NCBI GenBank assembly: GCA_963693315.1
Contig: OY856188.1
Span: 189,456,897 to 189,520,896 of the forward strand
Reading direction: 5' to 3'
From: Diogma glabrata
Taxonomy: Eukaryota; Arthropoda; Insecta; Diptera; Cylindrotomidae
DNA length: 64,000 bases
Shown: piece by piece, positions 11,323 through 21,985 of the stretch
How positions within the stretch are numbered: position 1 is the stretch's first letter
How the letters are laid out: each line of letters starts with the position of its first letter
Notes under the pieces: generated by a model
The model's input: the letters and a program-made list of their open reading frames with translations, nothing else
The model's database searches: none
Told to the model about the DNA's origin: nothing
Translations under genes and position numbers: made by a program

Positions 11323-12773
11323 CCCGACTAAAAATTAGATCAGTATAGAGTCCGATCCGGATCAGGATTGCCTGAAGACTGATCAGGGATGAATCAGGCC
11401 TCCTGATCCGGACATGATTAAAAATCGTCACGCCATATAGGATCCGTACAGGATACGTTTAAATGATCTATGCCGGATCCATTTCAAAGATCCATTCCGA
11501 ATCCATTTCAAAGATCCATTCCGGATCCATTTAAAAGATCTATTCCGGAAAGATCCATGCCGAATCCATTCAACAGTTTCATGTCCGGTCTGGTCAAGAG
11601 ATCCATACCAGATCCGTTCAAAGGTTTAGAATTAATTTTGTGCTTAAATATTAATTTGACATTAAATAAATGAAAAAAATACTACCATTTTTCCTTAATT
11701 TTATTCTTGCTCGAGCAGAAGTTTGTCAGGGCTCAAGTAAGGCCCTGATCAGGTTTGCCCTAACCTGGATCAGGCATTGGTAGGGCTGCCTGATTGGGCC
11801 CTGATCATGAGTGTAACGCTTTTGCCCTATCAGGTTCTGATTGGGATTACCGGATCAGACCCTGATTGGGATAATCGGATCAGGCCCAGATTGGGATATC
11901 CTGACCAGACCCTGATATATATTTATATATCATATACATAAATTAATCAGATTAAAATAAAAACATTACAATGGAAAAAATTAAAACATACATACCACTT
12001 TAATGACTATTATTATAGTCGTCCAGCTGAGAAGCTAGAACTAAAATATACATGAAACGATTTTAGCTATATATTTCTAAAATGGATAATACTCTAGTGA
12101 ATTTTAACCCATTTAAATTTCAGCTAGGGGTGAAAGACGAAAAACCTGATCAGGGCCGGATATATTCAAATAAGGTTAACCCTAAAAGGGTATTCTAAAT
12201 CAGGCCCGGAACAGGCCCACATCAGATTGCCCTAATAGGGATCGCCCTTGTAGGACTGACCAAGCCCTGATCACGCCCTGACTGGATTCAGGTTTTCCCT
12301 AACTAATTTCTGCTCGGGATAATTTGAAGTACACTTCAAATGCTTATATATTTAAACAGTAAGTTATACCAATAATAACGAATTTATTGTTTAATAAGGA
12401 ATATTATATACAGAATGGATCAGTTAAAAAACTAAATTTTGTATTATTATCCAGTTCAGGACATCGGATAAGATGAGTTTTCTCGATCAGACACTGATCG
12501 TATGACTGGATCAACGAATAAAGTACTGCACGCTGATCAGTAACTGATCAGATAGCCTGATCAACGGATAAAGTACTGCACGCTGATCAGTAACTGATCA
12601 GATAGCCGGATCAAGGGAAACGGTACTGAACGCTGATCAGGAACTGATCAGATGGTCGGATCAAGGAAAACGGTACTGTACGCTGATCAGGAACTGATCA
12701 GATGGCCGTATTACGGAAAATCTGATCCGGATCTGATCATAATCCGGATTCCCTGAACTAATTTCCAGTCGGG
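11323..12773. mobile_element. GATC-rich TIR element, copy 1
   Basis: Both ends carry an inverted repeat of ~21 bases beginning CCCGACT and containing AAATTAG. The flanks show only a 2-base repeat (AT on each side). The body has no credible ORF. It contains dozens of GATC and CCGGATCC steps, very unlike the AT-rich surroundings. Near the left end there is a ~24-bp array ('gatccattccggatcc'). Near the right end there are four ~50-bp units ('gctgatcagtaactgatcag') from about 12495 to 12710. The same architecture recurs at 41642-43481. Superfamily unknown. Confidence 0.75.
11710..12318. mobile_element. Related TIR element nested in copy 1
   Basis: This stretch is absent from copy 2. Its ends are CTCGAGCAGAAG and the reverse complement CCCGAGCAGAAATTAG, a variant of the outer CCCGACTGGAAATTAG terminus. 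The body carries repeated 'ccctgatcagg'-type sequence, suggesting a sister family. No clear target duplication is visible, so the exact left edge is uncertain. Confidence 0.5.
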
Positions 12774-15715
12774 ATGATGATGGATTAAAACGAGTACCTA
12801 ACCGATTTTATGATGATTACGTATTACGAAATAGCAAACTACAATTGTGTTACAGTAAAATCTCAAGGATAAGAATTATATACCTGCATGTATATCGGAA
12901 AGAAGAATCGATAATAATAAATATATAACGTTTCGAAGACAATTTTTATACTGATATCCCGCAATTTCAAAATAGAGAAACGAATTGATAAATATGCACA
13001 GCTATTTGAGGTTTGAATACAATTATAGCAGTTGGCAGTTAGTGTTTGAGGCCACGGAGATCCTAAATTAAGTTAATATGGTGAAATTATGTTTGTAATT
13101 CAGTATTATTTATATGAGAAGAATAAATTTGAGGAGCGGAACATTAGATTAACGGATGACTATGAAGTAAGTATTATAAAAAGTTTGTTACGAATGTCGT
13201 GGGAAATGCAAATTTGTGATATATGACAAAACAGAGAATCTATGAATCAGGGAACTTTACAGAACTACGTCATCGTTCTCCAGTCTACATAACAAATTCA
13301 ATTATTTTGATGTTTCCATGATCACAATTACACGAAGCACCTTTGCAATGTTGATTATGAATAATGTGAATCCCAAACACAAAAACAAATTAGTAATACC
13401 CTTTTTATTGTTTCATATTCATTTAATTTTACCCAATTTATCTTTAAATAAACAGAAAATTGGATTACACATAAATTACACGACTAAGTCGAAGCACTAA
13501 CACTAGACTTCTAGACTATTACAGAATAAATTACTCTTACATTTATAATATAGCACAGAAAAAAAGTTAACCTTAAATTCCTTACCATAACATTGGTACA
13601 ATTTTTTTTATTATTATAAACAAATGTCACAAAAAGGTCCCATCAATAGTACCAACTCTTTACAAATTGTATTGAAACGTTAAAAACACTAAACGCATTC
13701 ATTGCTGAATAACTATATGAAGAGAATCTGCATTATCGATTGACATATCAATGTGACAGTTGTTTAGTTTGTTTTGGTTTGTGGAAATTTAATTTACAGG
13801 TAAGTATTTTGTTTTAAATTTTGCATTTATGGTAGATTAATACAAATTTTGTCTTTCTAGATTAATTAACTTGAAATCAACTGTGCTTTACTGTTTATAC
13901 GAAGATAAGTATATTTTGCGTGAATTTTTACGCCCGACTAAATTAATCTCTTGTTTCATTTCCAGGAGACAATACGAAAGGTATTCACTATCGTTTACGA
14001 TCACTATCGTAAAATAAAAACATTTTTAATTGAACTTTGTAACGGGAAGATGAAATTTGCTAAAATCAAGCTTGCGAAAACTCAATTCTAGCGAGAACGC
14101 TGCACTCCTAGCAAAGCTCTTGCATAGCTCAGACGATAGGGGTTCAGTTTAAGTGCGTTCTTTCCCTTACAAAAATGTAGAGTGCAATTAAAAAAAATAT
14201 ATAGCCGAAAGAAAATTTAATTAATTGAAAAGAGAAAAACAAAACTAGAATAAAAATTTGATAAAAGAAAAGCAAATATTTCCAACCACCTCTACACCAA
14301 CTCATTTTGACCTACACAACATGTATCATCATCCCTCAATACACACAAGGCATCCTACCAATCGCTAAATTTACTTTAAACCATATTTATTTACATACAA
14401 AAATGTAATAAAACAATATCAAGCAATAAAAAATTTTAACCGAAAAACAAAAATTCAAATTGTTATATAATAGAAATTAAACAAAAATAACAAAACACAA
14501 ATAAATAATTAAATATAACCTATCTTGATTCAGCTTTTTATCCATAAATTTTCCAGCGCCCAATTTCCTAGATCTTTGCTATTTTAATTATAAATTCTTC
14601 TCGCATTAATTATAAATTCTCCATTCTTCTCGCATTTTCCTTCCAATCATCAATTTAAATATAATATAACATTCAATATCAACAACGTAGCATATGATAT
14701 AATTTCTTATTCGATTCCTTCTTTTGTTTGAAATTATTCTCGATTTTACTAAACAACAAAAACAAATTTTCCAAAAAAACTAATCCACCAAAGCAGCCAA
14801 CACAGATTTTCTTTTGTTCTCAATTTAATAGCTCAAAAATATGTACAGATTTTGGTTTTTCATTAAACTATTTTAGTTTTCTTTAAACAAAACAAATATT
14901 TTGATATATAATTTGTTTTACTTTTATTTTCTCACAAAAATAAATGTTGTTTTGAATCTTTTATTTCTATTTACAACAAAATTTAGTTCACAATATGTAC
15001 TTTTGTTTTATAAGTATTTTAAAAATTATACTTCTTCAAAAAAATGTATTCAATTAATTAAAATTCAACTAACCAATTAATCAGTAATTACTAATAATAA
15101 CTTACAAAATTCAATATAATATATTCACCATAGATATTAAGTTTTTATTTTTATTGCTTGAAATAAAAAAACTAATCTTTTTATATATAATGTTTTCTAA
15201 TTAAAGTTAAATTCAATTTTGCTATAAATCACATATTCACATCTCCTTAATTTAATTTAATTTACTTTAAATTAAAATACAAAAACTGTTACTTTTCACA
15301 ATTAAACAGTATTAGTAATTTTATTTAACATTTACTTAATTTTTAAATTAAAAAAATTAAAATTAGCCATGAACTCAACTTTTCCATTTCAAATCTTTTC
15401 ACCAACTCCCCAAATTTTTTTTTTTTTTTTTTTTTCAATTTCGTCAGTTTATTTTTTTTTTTATTTAAAAATTTTGCAAAGGTAAATTGATCCAAAATTG
15501 ATGAGTACTAAAATTTTAGTATAGTAAAAAAAACCGTTACAACTTAACCCAAAAACAAACTATTAACCCAAACTAAACTATTAAGATGGATCATTAGGAG
15601 TTGCATGAGATTGAATCAGTTAAACTTCTTGGAATGGATATTGAAAATAACCTAACCTAATAAAAATTAACTCCAAACTGACTCCAAATCTGACTAACAG
15701 AGAAATACTATTGTT
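12774..15715. other. AT-rich spacer, no gene seen
   Basis: There are only short chance frames. A T-tract lies at about 15415-15435. Several long A- or T-rich runs occur, with no recognisable coding motif. Confidence 0.4.
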
Positions 15716-15719
15716 CACT

Positions 15720-16385
15720 ACCACCGGATCTTTGATCATCCAAACTATATATCAGACGCTTACAATTCTGCTATTAGTTTATAACTATACCTAAAACAAA
15801 TTAAAAAACACAATAAAACAAACAAAGGCATCGGACGCTTCGAATTTTGTTTTGCAAATACCGGATTTTGGATCATCCATGCAATATAGCGAAGCGTCTG
15901 ATAGGATATTGTTTGGATGATCCAAGATCCGGTATTTGCAAACCAAAATTCGAAGCGTCTGATGCTTTTGTATGTTGTATTGTGTTTGTTTTAAGTATAG
16001 TTATAAACTAAATGCCTAATTCGAAGCGTCTGATAGAATATTGTTTGGATGATCCAATATCCGGTATTTGCAAAATTAAATTCAAAGCGTCTGATGATTT
16101 TGTTTGTTAATTTGTTTTGGGTATGGTAATTCTAGCTATTCTATAGTTATAATTTTACATTTAGCTTATAAGTATACCTAAAACAAATTAACAAACAAAA
16201 GCATCAGACGCTTCGAATTCTGCATTTATTTTATATACGTAGTATATATAATTATATATTTAGTATATTTACCTAAGCATTTAGTTTATATCCCTTAACT
16301 AGTTTTAGTTTATAAATCCCTTACACTATACTATACCTAAAACAAAATAGCATCAGACGCTATTGAATTTGTTTTGCAAAATATA
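15720..16385. repeat. Foldback / inverted-repeat cluster ('cagacgcttcgaatt' family)
   Basis: The module 'caaataccgga..tggatcatcca' joined to 'cagacgcttcgaatt' occurs in both orientations. The best-matched arms run outward from about 15890. The left arm extends to about 15723 and the right arm to about 16071, each ~165 bases with some mismatches. Additional copies lie at about 16050-16130, 16185-16220 and 16340-16380. I see no terminal duplication that would define the element ends. Confidence 0.7.
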
Positions 16386-16389
16386 AACA

Positions 16390-18200
16390 TAACCTTCAAA
16401 ATCACTACACTAATTTTATATTTTAAAAACATAAATATTTTATTTAATTTTTAAACTTACCATTTTTTTTAAAAGTATTTATTTAATTATAAAATATCAC
16501 TTAAATCACTTATATCACTTAAGTTGAAAATATCAATTGAATTGAAAATATTACAAACTATCACTTCAGAATAATAATTTGAAATGACATTTGTATTTTG
16601 TTTTGACATTTCTTACCATTTCTCCTTAAAAATTCATTTAATTCCAATGAATTCATATAGAGGTGAAATTTAAGTGAAGCTATGTAGACTTTTTTTATTT
16701 GTCTACATGTGAGAAAAAATGTCTCCAACTGGAAACGCTACAAAATGACCATCCAGAAATATTACAAATCATATTTTTTATTTTACTAGATAACATTGTT
16801 CAACTTAACGGCCGTAAATGAGGCTGTAGTCATAGCCATCTATATAACATATTCTTTTTTTTAATATGAATTTAATTAAAAAAAAATTAATATTTATTTT
16901 TTATTTTTCAAGAGGCATGACACCATGTCATGCCATTTCCGTCAAATTTTCGTATAGATGTTTCAGATTATAAACACACTTGTCTAATAAAATTTTTATA
17001 ACAAAAATATCCCTAACACTTTAAAAAAACATTTTAAAAATTTAAGAAAGAAAATCTTCAGAAAGAAAATTTTTACAACTCTCAAAGGTGTTTGAAGATT
17101 TCTCAAAAAAAGCAATTTTACAACCATAAAACTAGAATATTTAATCAAAAAACATGTACAAAATATCCATGTATATTATCTGTTCTTCAATTCAGAACTA
17201 TTCGTTTGAGATTAATTCGCGATCAAATTCAAATTTTAGTTCTCAAAATTTTTGATTCAGTTCGCGAACGGAATATTATTTAGCAGAATCGAATAATTAA
17301 ATTCGTGAAAGAAACGAAAATAAAATTCGTCTATGATAAATTCGTGTGAGAGAGAATCAAATTTTTCGATTCTCCGTACTCTGGTAACTTTGCTTTCAAC
17401 TAAACGAGGGAAAAAAAAAGTTAATTACATAAACATTCTCTCGTTTTGTAGCTGTCGATATCATCTATACAATTACATCGAAATAATAACATATATCCAC
17501 AGTTTGATTCCCCAAATGCATATTTCTTTGCTTTCAACTAATTAAAAGTCATAATGGACAGCCCTTAATAAAACATTTGTATACCATCTCATTGGTTGTT
17601 AATATTGTGGTGGCCTGTGGGCCACCTTGGATGTGTAAATTTATCGTTGCAATTGTAAATTTATCGTATAAAAGTTTTGATATGTATTGCCAACGCAAGA
17701 GTTCCGATAACATATCTGTATTTAAAATTAATCGGTTTATGTATATCACGTATATACATTTAAATAAAAGATCTGTTTCGTCAGATGCATATTCACACAA
17801 AAAGCAAACTGGTAAAAGTATTTTTTTAAATTAATTGTTGTTGAGTTGATTTATAAAATTTTTTACTTTAGAATAAGTTTGCAGAGTCTCAGAAATTTCA
17901 AAAAAAAATATTCTTGGAAGAATACCCATGTGTTTGCTTTTTTGTGGATATTTTATATCAAATACGTAACATAATTTAACAATTAAGTCCAAACATTTCA
18001 GGAACGTTGGTAGTTTATATAAAATGTCATCGTAATATACATAAAAAGAGTCCAATTGTTTTACACTTTTTACAATCCTATTACAACTATTTTTCGTTGT
18101 ATTGAATGTTTTTCCTTCTTTAGTGTTTCAATTTTAATTTTCAAATCGTTGATGCAGTATAAATGAATCGCAATGTCTTCTTGCGCATCTGAAATTGATG
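16390..18200. other. AT-rich spacer, chance frames only
   Basis: Overlapping frames on both strands at 17092-18055 are of low complexity and lack motifs. I find no gene. Confidence 0.35.
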
Positions 18201-18209
18201 GTTTATAGT

Positions 18210-19085
18210 TTTTAGTGTTCCGTATTTTGAAAAAGTAAAAACGGTACCTTATTGGTGAGACTTCGGTGTCCGTCCGAATTTCTACATAATCGCTTTACTC
18301 ACAAACTATAAGTGCTATCAACTTGAAATTTTCTACAGTTATTAAATGTGTTTTCCCACGCCTGTTGATAACAAAAATATTTCAAATAATTGTTTTTATC
18401 TATGTATTATGGACATAGATAAGGAGATAGTAAAACAAAAGTTTTTTTGTAAGGAATCGAGTTTACTTTAGAAAAATTGAAAATGATGAAAATATTTTAA
18501 AAAAATACAATGAATTTTCAACTGCTTAGTTTTTGAGTTATTGACAAAAACGAGTGATTTTTTTGTAGAACAAGCTGATCATGTCATGTGTGGTGTCATA
18601 TGAAAGGTGATTTTTTTTTGTTGTGCAAAACAGTTTTTTTGTTATTTTCAAGAGCACGGTTTTCGACTTATTTTCGAAAATCTAAAATTTTTTTTGTTTC
18701 CCCTTAACTTTGAACATTACAAAAGAAAAAAATCAAAAAATTCACGGGTGTAGGAATTTTGCTAATTCGAAACTAAAAATTTGTTTTTGGTTGTTATAAA
18801 TTCAAATGTTCATTGGAGGGGTGTTAAAGTAGAAATTTTGACAAAAAATTATTTTTGATTATGTCATGTGTGGTGTCATGTAGTGCAAAAGATTTTTTTG
18901 TAATTTTCGTGAGCACAGTTTTCGACTTATTTTCGAAAATATAAAATTTTTTTTTGTCCCCCACCTTAACTTCGAACATTCCAAAAGAAAAAAAATTAGG
19001 AAAATTCATGGTTGTAGGAATTTCGCTTTAAGAAAATAGTTTTTTTGTTTCGGTTGTTATAATTTCAAATAAACAGCTTTGAAGA
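18210..19085. repeat. Dispersed-repeat-like block with ~290-bp tandem duplication
   Basis: Two units share 'gatcatgtcatgtgtggtgtcat', 'gttttcgacttattttcgaaaat' and 'gttataa.ttcaaat'. The first is at about 18578-18815 and the second at about 18857-19070. The left part (18215-18290) contains 'gtgttccgtattttgaaa' followed by 'gtgtccgtccg', resembling a repeat motif seen in many insect genomes. No ORF is supported. Confidence 0.6.
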
Positions 19086-19298
19086 TTCAACCCAACATGA
19101 AACTATACCAACAAAAACTGTTTTTTTCTCAAATATTATATACACTAAACTCTCAGCGAGCGAATTATACTCGCGCCTAAATTTTATTGATTCTCGGAGG
19201 CAAGAGCACGGCATTTAGCAGCTTTGTGAAAGTAAAATCCATACAAAATTATACAGAATTTTTTCTTTATTTATTTAAGATAAACAATAGAATAAAAA

Positions 19299-19954
19299 CT
19301 AATTTTTGTTCGCCTTATGTTTCTGAAAATATAAGAAAATTTAAATTTTATATTATTTTTATGAAATTAAATTTTAATTACTTACTTTACAATTCATCTC
19401 GCGAGAAAACATTTCCTTACAAAATATAAGAGGCTGCGATCGAGATCTAGTAGATGGACCTGAAAAATAATTTAATAAAAATATTAGTTTTTAAGCGTAA
19501 ATTGCATTTACGTTCTTAATTTATTTCCTTACCCGCAGCCTCTTGTTCAATGACCACTTCGTCCTGCTCCTCTGCCATCATCTCTTCCTCCTCTGGAGGT
19601 TCACCATCTGGTGCGGAAGCACATTTTGGTTTGTGGTTTGTTAGATTGTGCTTTTGGGTAAAACTGCGCCCCAAACACATTTATAAGTTTTCTGAAATAT
19701 AAAGTTTATTAAATAATGTTTTTAATTGTTAATAATATTAACTTGCTTCCTGTTGATGATCCCAAACTAGGTGGCTATCCCTTTTTGCCTCTTTTGAGAA
19801 GAAATGAGGGCAGATGGGGCAGTAGTATATTTTCTTCTCCCGCCGAATCCCATATTCAATCCTTTTATGCTTTAATTGGTATTCTTTTTTTGTAAACTAT
19901 TGTCGACTTTTCGCACAAGTCACATTGGTGACGTTCCTCTTGGTTGATATTCAT
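19299..19954 (-). pseudogene. C2H2 zinc-finger protein gene relic, four exons
   Basis: The reading starts at an ATG (19954) with MNINQEERHQCDLCEKS. After a frame change in a run of A it continues to KKIYYCPICPHFFSKEAKR and DSHLVWDHQQEA, a classical Cys-X2-Cys-X12-His-X4-His finger. Exon 19691-19533 gives a second damaged finger ending SFTQKHNLTNHKPKC, then an acidic tail (EPPEEEEMMAEEQDEVV). Exons 19459-19386 and 19322-19299 (ending KHKANKN and a TAG stop) have good splice borders, including a consensus GTAAGT donor at 19385. Three single-base frame changes, two of them in or beside homopolymers, are needed, so it is either a decaying gene or a real gene with consensus errors. Targets are unknown. 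Confidence 0.6.
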
Positions 19955-20343
19955 AATCTATAAAATAATGTAATGTTAAAATAAATATTTTTTAACAAAA
20001 ACATATTAAAAGTGTTTGAACTTACTTCTTGGACAAATTTTTTGAAAATAGTGAAAATAGAACAATCAAACCCTTAAAAGCGATTGGACGCTAAGGACGC
20101 AGTATGTTCATCCCAGTTCTGCAGACCAAAAGTGGCTACAATATGGATTATCATGGATTTGATACTGCACGCCAAAATCGTATCCATACCTTCATAGCGT
20201 GACATTTCTAAATTTTGATCTAGTATCCACGAGTCGTAATTGTATCAATATCCTGATGAAACTACAGGTAGTGATAAACAATTATGTATTCTAGACGATC
20301 CTAAAGTATGAATCATGTCGGATCTTTTTATAGCCATTACCAA

Positions 20344-21039
20344 TGTTAGAGCTCTGATAATGTTTTATATAAAAAAAAACACAAAAACATTAACAAGCTA
20401 AACAACAAGAACAAAATAATTGACCTTCCTAGACTTTCGATCGTGATATAAACACTCAACCAATTCAAATGTTCGCTTCCTTAATTTAAAAACACAAAAA
20501 TTCAAGGAAGACAGCAAACAAACAAATTATGAAAGAAAAAGATTAAAATTTTTACACTTTTACACAAAAGAAATTTGATTTTATTTCAATTTTTAAAAAA
20601 GATTACAAATTTTTTGTAATAATTATAAGTTATTTCTTTTTTTTAATTCTTACCAACAATATGAGAAATCAATCAAACAAAAAAAATTTCAAAAAATATA
20701 TTGAACCAATGGATTTTTCCACTTGCGTGTAAATCCAAATTTCATTCAATATTTTTATCCTTTGTTTTTTTTTTAATTGATTTCTATCTCAAAAGTAAAT
20801 TTGTATTTTTATTTTCTTGAAAGTTGTTCACCAGCAAAAAACTAATTGATTAAACAATCCAAAATAATACTTTATATATGTTTTTCGTTGATAAATCCAT
20901 CTCTTTTTGTTGTATGTTTTGTTTCATATTTCTACTTATTTTTGGCGGATTCTTTTCCGGTAGAGTTTTCTTTTTAATGTCACACAACAGATGGCACTGT
21001 TATAATAAAAATGATTGGTGTTGACAGGGTGATCAACCA
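20344..21039 (-). repeat. 3' LTR of the BEL/Pao element
   Basis: 696 bases, near-identical to 26598-27294, with TG/CA ends. In element orientation it begins TGGTTGATCACC and ends CTCTAACA. The left outer flank is the target duplication ACCAA. Confidence 0.95.
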
Positions 21040-21052
21040 TACTCCCCGCCTT
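21040..21052 (-). promoter_or_regulatory. Polypurine tract of the BEL/Pao element
   Basis: Just before the 3' LTR the element strand reads AAGGCGGGGAGTA, a purine-rich run in the position expected for the plus-strand primer. Confidence 0.55.
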
Positions 21053-21140
21053 GAACTGTCAGGTTCAACTCCTTGGATTTTTTAGTTTGTTTTTTTTTGT
21101 GAATTCAAACTTGAATTGTTTGAGATATTTCTTCTTACAA

Positions 21141-21674
21141 TCATTTGCTGAGGTTAATAATTTTAGTGGTGGATTTGGATTTATCCTTTCCGTTTTTGGG
21201 CTGGTAATGAAAGAAAACTAAACTTTGATTTTGATAAAGTTTTAATTTGATTTCCATTTTTTTAGGCAGGTTTAATTTGATGGTTTTATTTTTTGATTTT
21301 TTAAGCTTATCAAAATTGATGCGACTCAACACCTTCTTCGGAATGAAGACATTGCCTCCTTCTCTGGTTGTAACTCGCTGTATATCATTCTGGATTCGCA
21401 TTTGAAGTTCTGCTAGTGTTGTTGTTAAATGAAGTTTATCCCAGTCAGTGACAATCCCACCATTGATAAGTATTGGATGTCTGCTGCTAGATTCTGCTAT
21501 TATATTTGAATGTGAGGGGTTGTGGCTTGGATCTGGATTATATATTTTAGCTGCCTGGCTGTTTTTTATTTTGTTTTTGAATTGCAGATAACTAGATTCT
21601 GGTGTGGATTCGTGAACTGGTGAAAATTGAATATTTTCACAAATATCCAGCACATCCTCGTCTTCAAAACTCAT
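21141..21674 (-). CDS. Extra intact ORF between pol and 3' LTR (unknown function)
   Basis: 177 codons from ATG (21674) to stop, lying 110 bases after the pol tail and ~100 bases before the LTR. The N-terminus is acidic (MSFEDEDVLDICENIQFSP). A middle part predicts helix (LAELQMRIQNDIQRVTTREG). The C-terminal third is strongly basic and Lys-rich (KLKKSKNKTIKLNLPKKMEI). There is no signal peptide, membrane segment or Cys pattern, so it is not env-like. The frame is undamaged although gag-pol carries several lesions. It could encode an accessory nucleic-acid-binding or regulatory protein expressed from a spliced mRNA. I recognise no family. Confidence 0.6.
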   Translation of the reverse strand: MSFEDEDVLDICENIQFSPVHESTPESSYLQFKNKIKNSQAAKIYNPDPSHNPSHSNIIAESSSRHPILINGGIVTDWDKLHLTTTLAELQMRIQNDIQRVTTREGGNVFIPKKVLSRINFDKLKKSKNKTIKLNLPKKMEIKLKLYQNQSLVFFHYQPKNGKDKSKSTTKIINLSK

Positions 21675-21784
21675 TTCTTTAGGAAGAGAAAAGGAAAAAA
21701 CATTAATATGGCTTATAAATATTTATATACTAATACAGACATGACGTAACACAAGACCATACAACACTTCATCATTATAACAAT

Positions 21785-21985
21785 TTATTTTTGATGTAGG
21801 TTATTTATATCATCTTGTATGTCTAACGGCAGGCGGCATATTTTGAGCGTTCCTCTTTTGTACGTATTGGATGTAGTTTTTACTTCCACAGCGCATAATA
21901 AGCCATCATTTCCTTCAAATGTTCGAGTGACTTGACCATGTGGCCAATATGTAGGTGACGTGATTTCATCTTTAATTAAGACCAC
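21785..21985 (-). pseudogene. Integrase C-terminal tail of the BEL/Pao element, out of frame
   Basis: 66 codons containing SPTYWPHGQVTRTFEGNDG, the conserved 'WP.G.V' tail found at the end of BEL/Pao integrases. It overlaps the end of the long pol frame by a few bases in another frame, so it is cut off from pol by the lesion described there. An additional in-frame stop separates it from the preceding integrase sequence. Confidence 0.8.

Noticed and set aside
11470..11673. Frame reading repeated 'DPFQRSIP' (and a similar one at 41782-41982)
   Set aside because: Direct translation of the ~24-bp GATC-rich tandem repeat; no start context and not conserved in frame between the two copies.
17092..18055. 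Cluster of overlapping short frames on both strands
   Set aside because: Low complexity, mutually overlapping, no splice or motif support.
21141..21674. Envelope protein for the BEL element
   Set aside because: Position fits, but there is no signal peptide, membrane span, cleavage site or Cys pattern.
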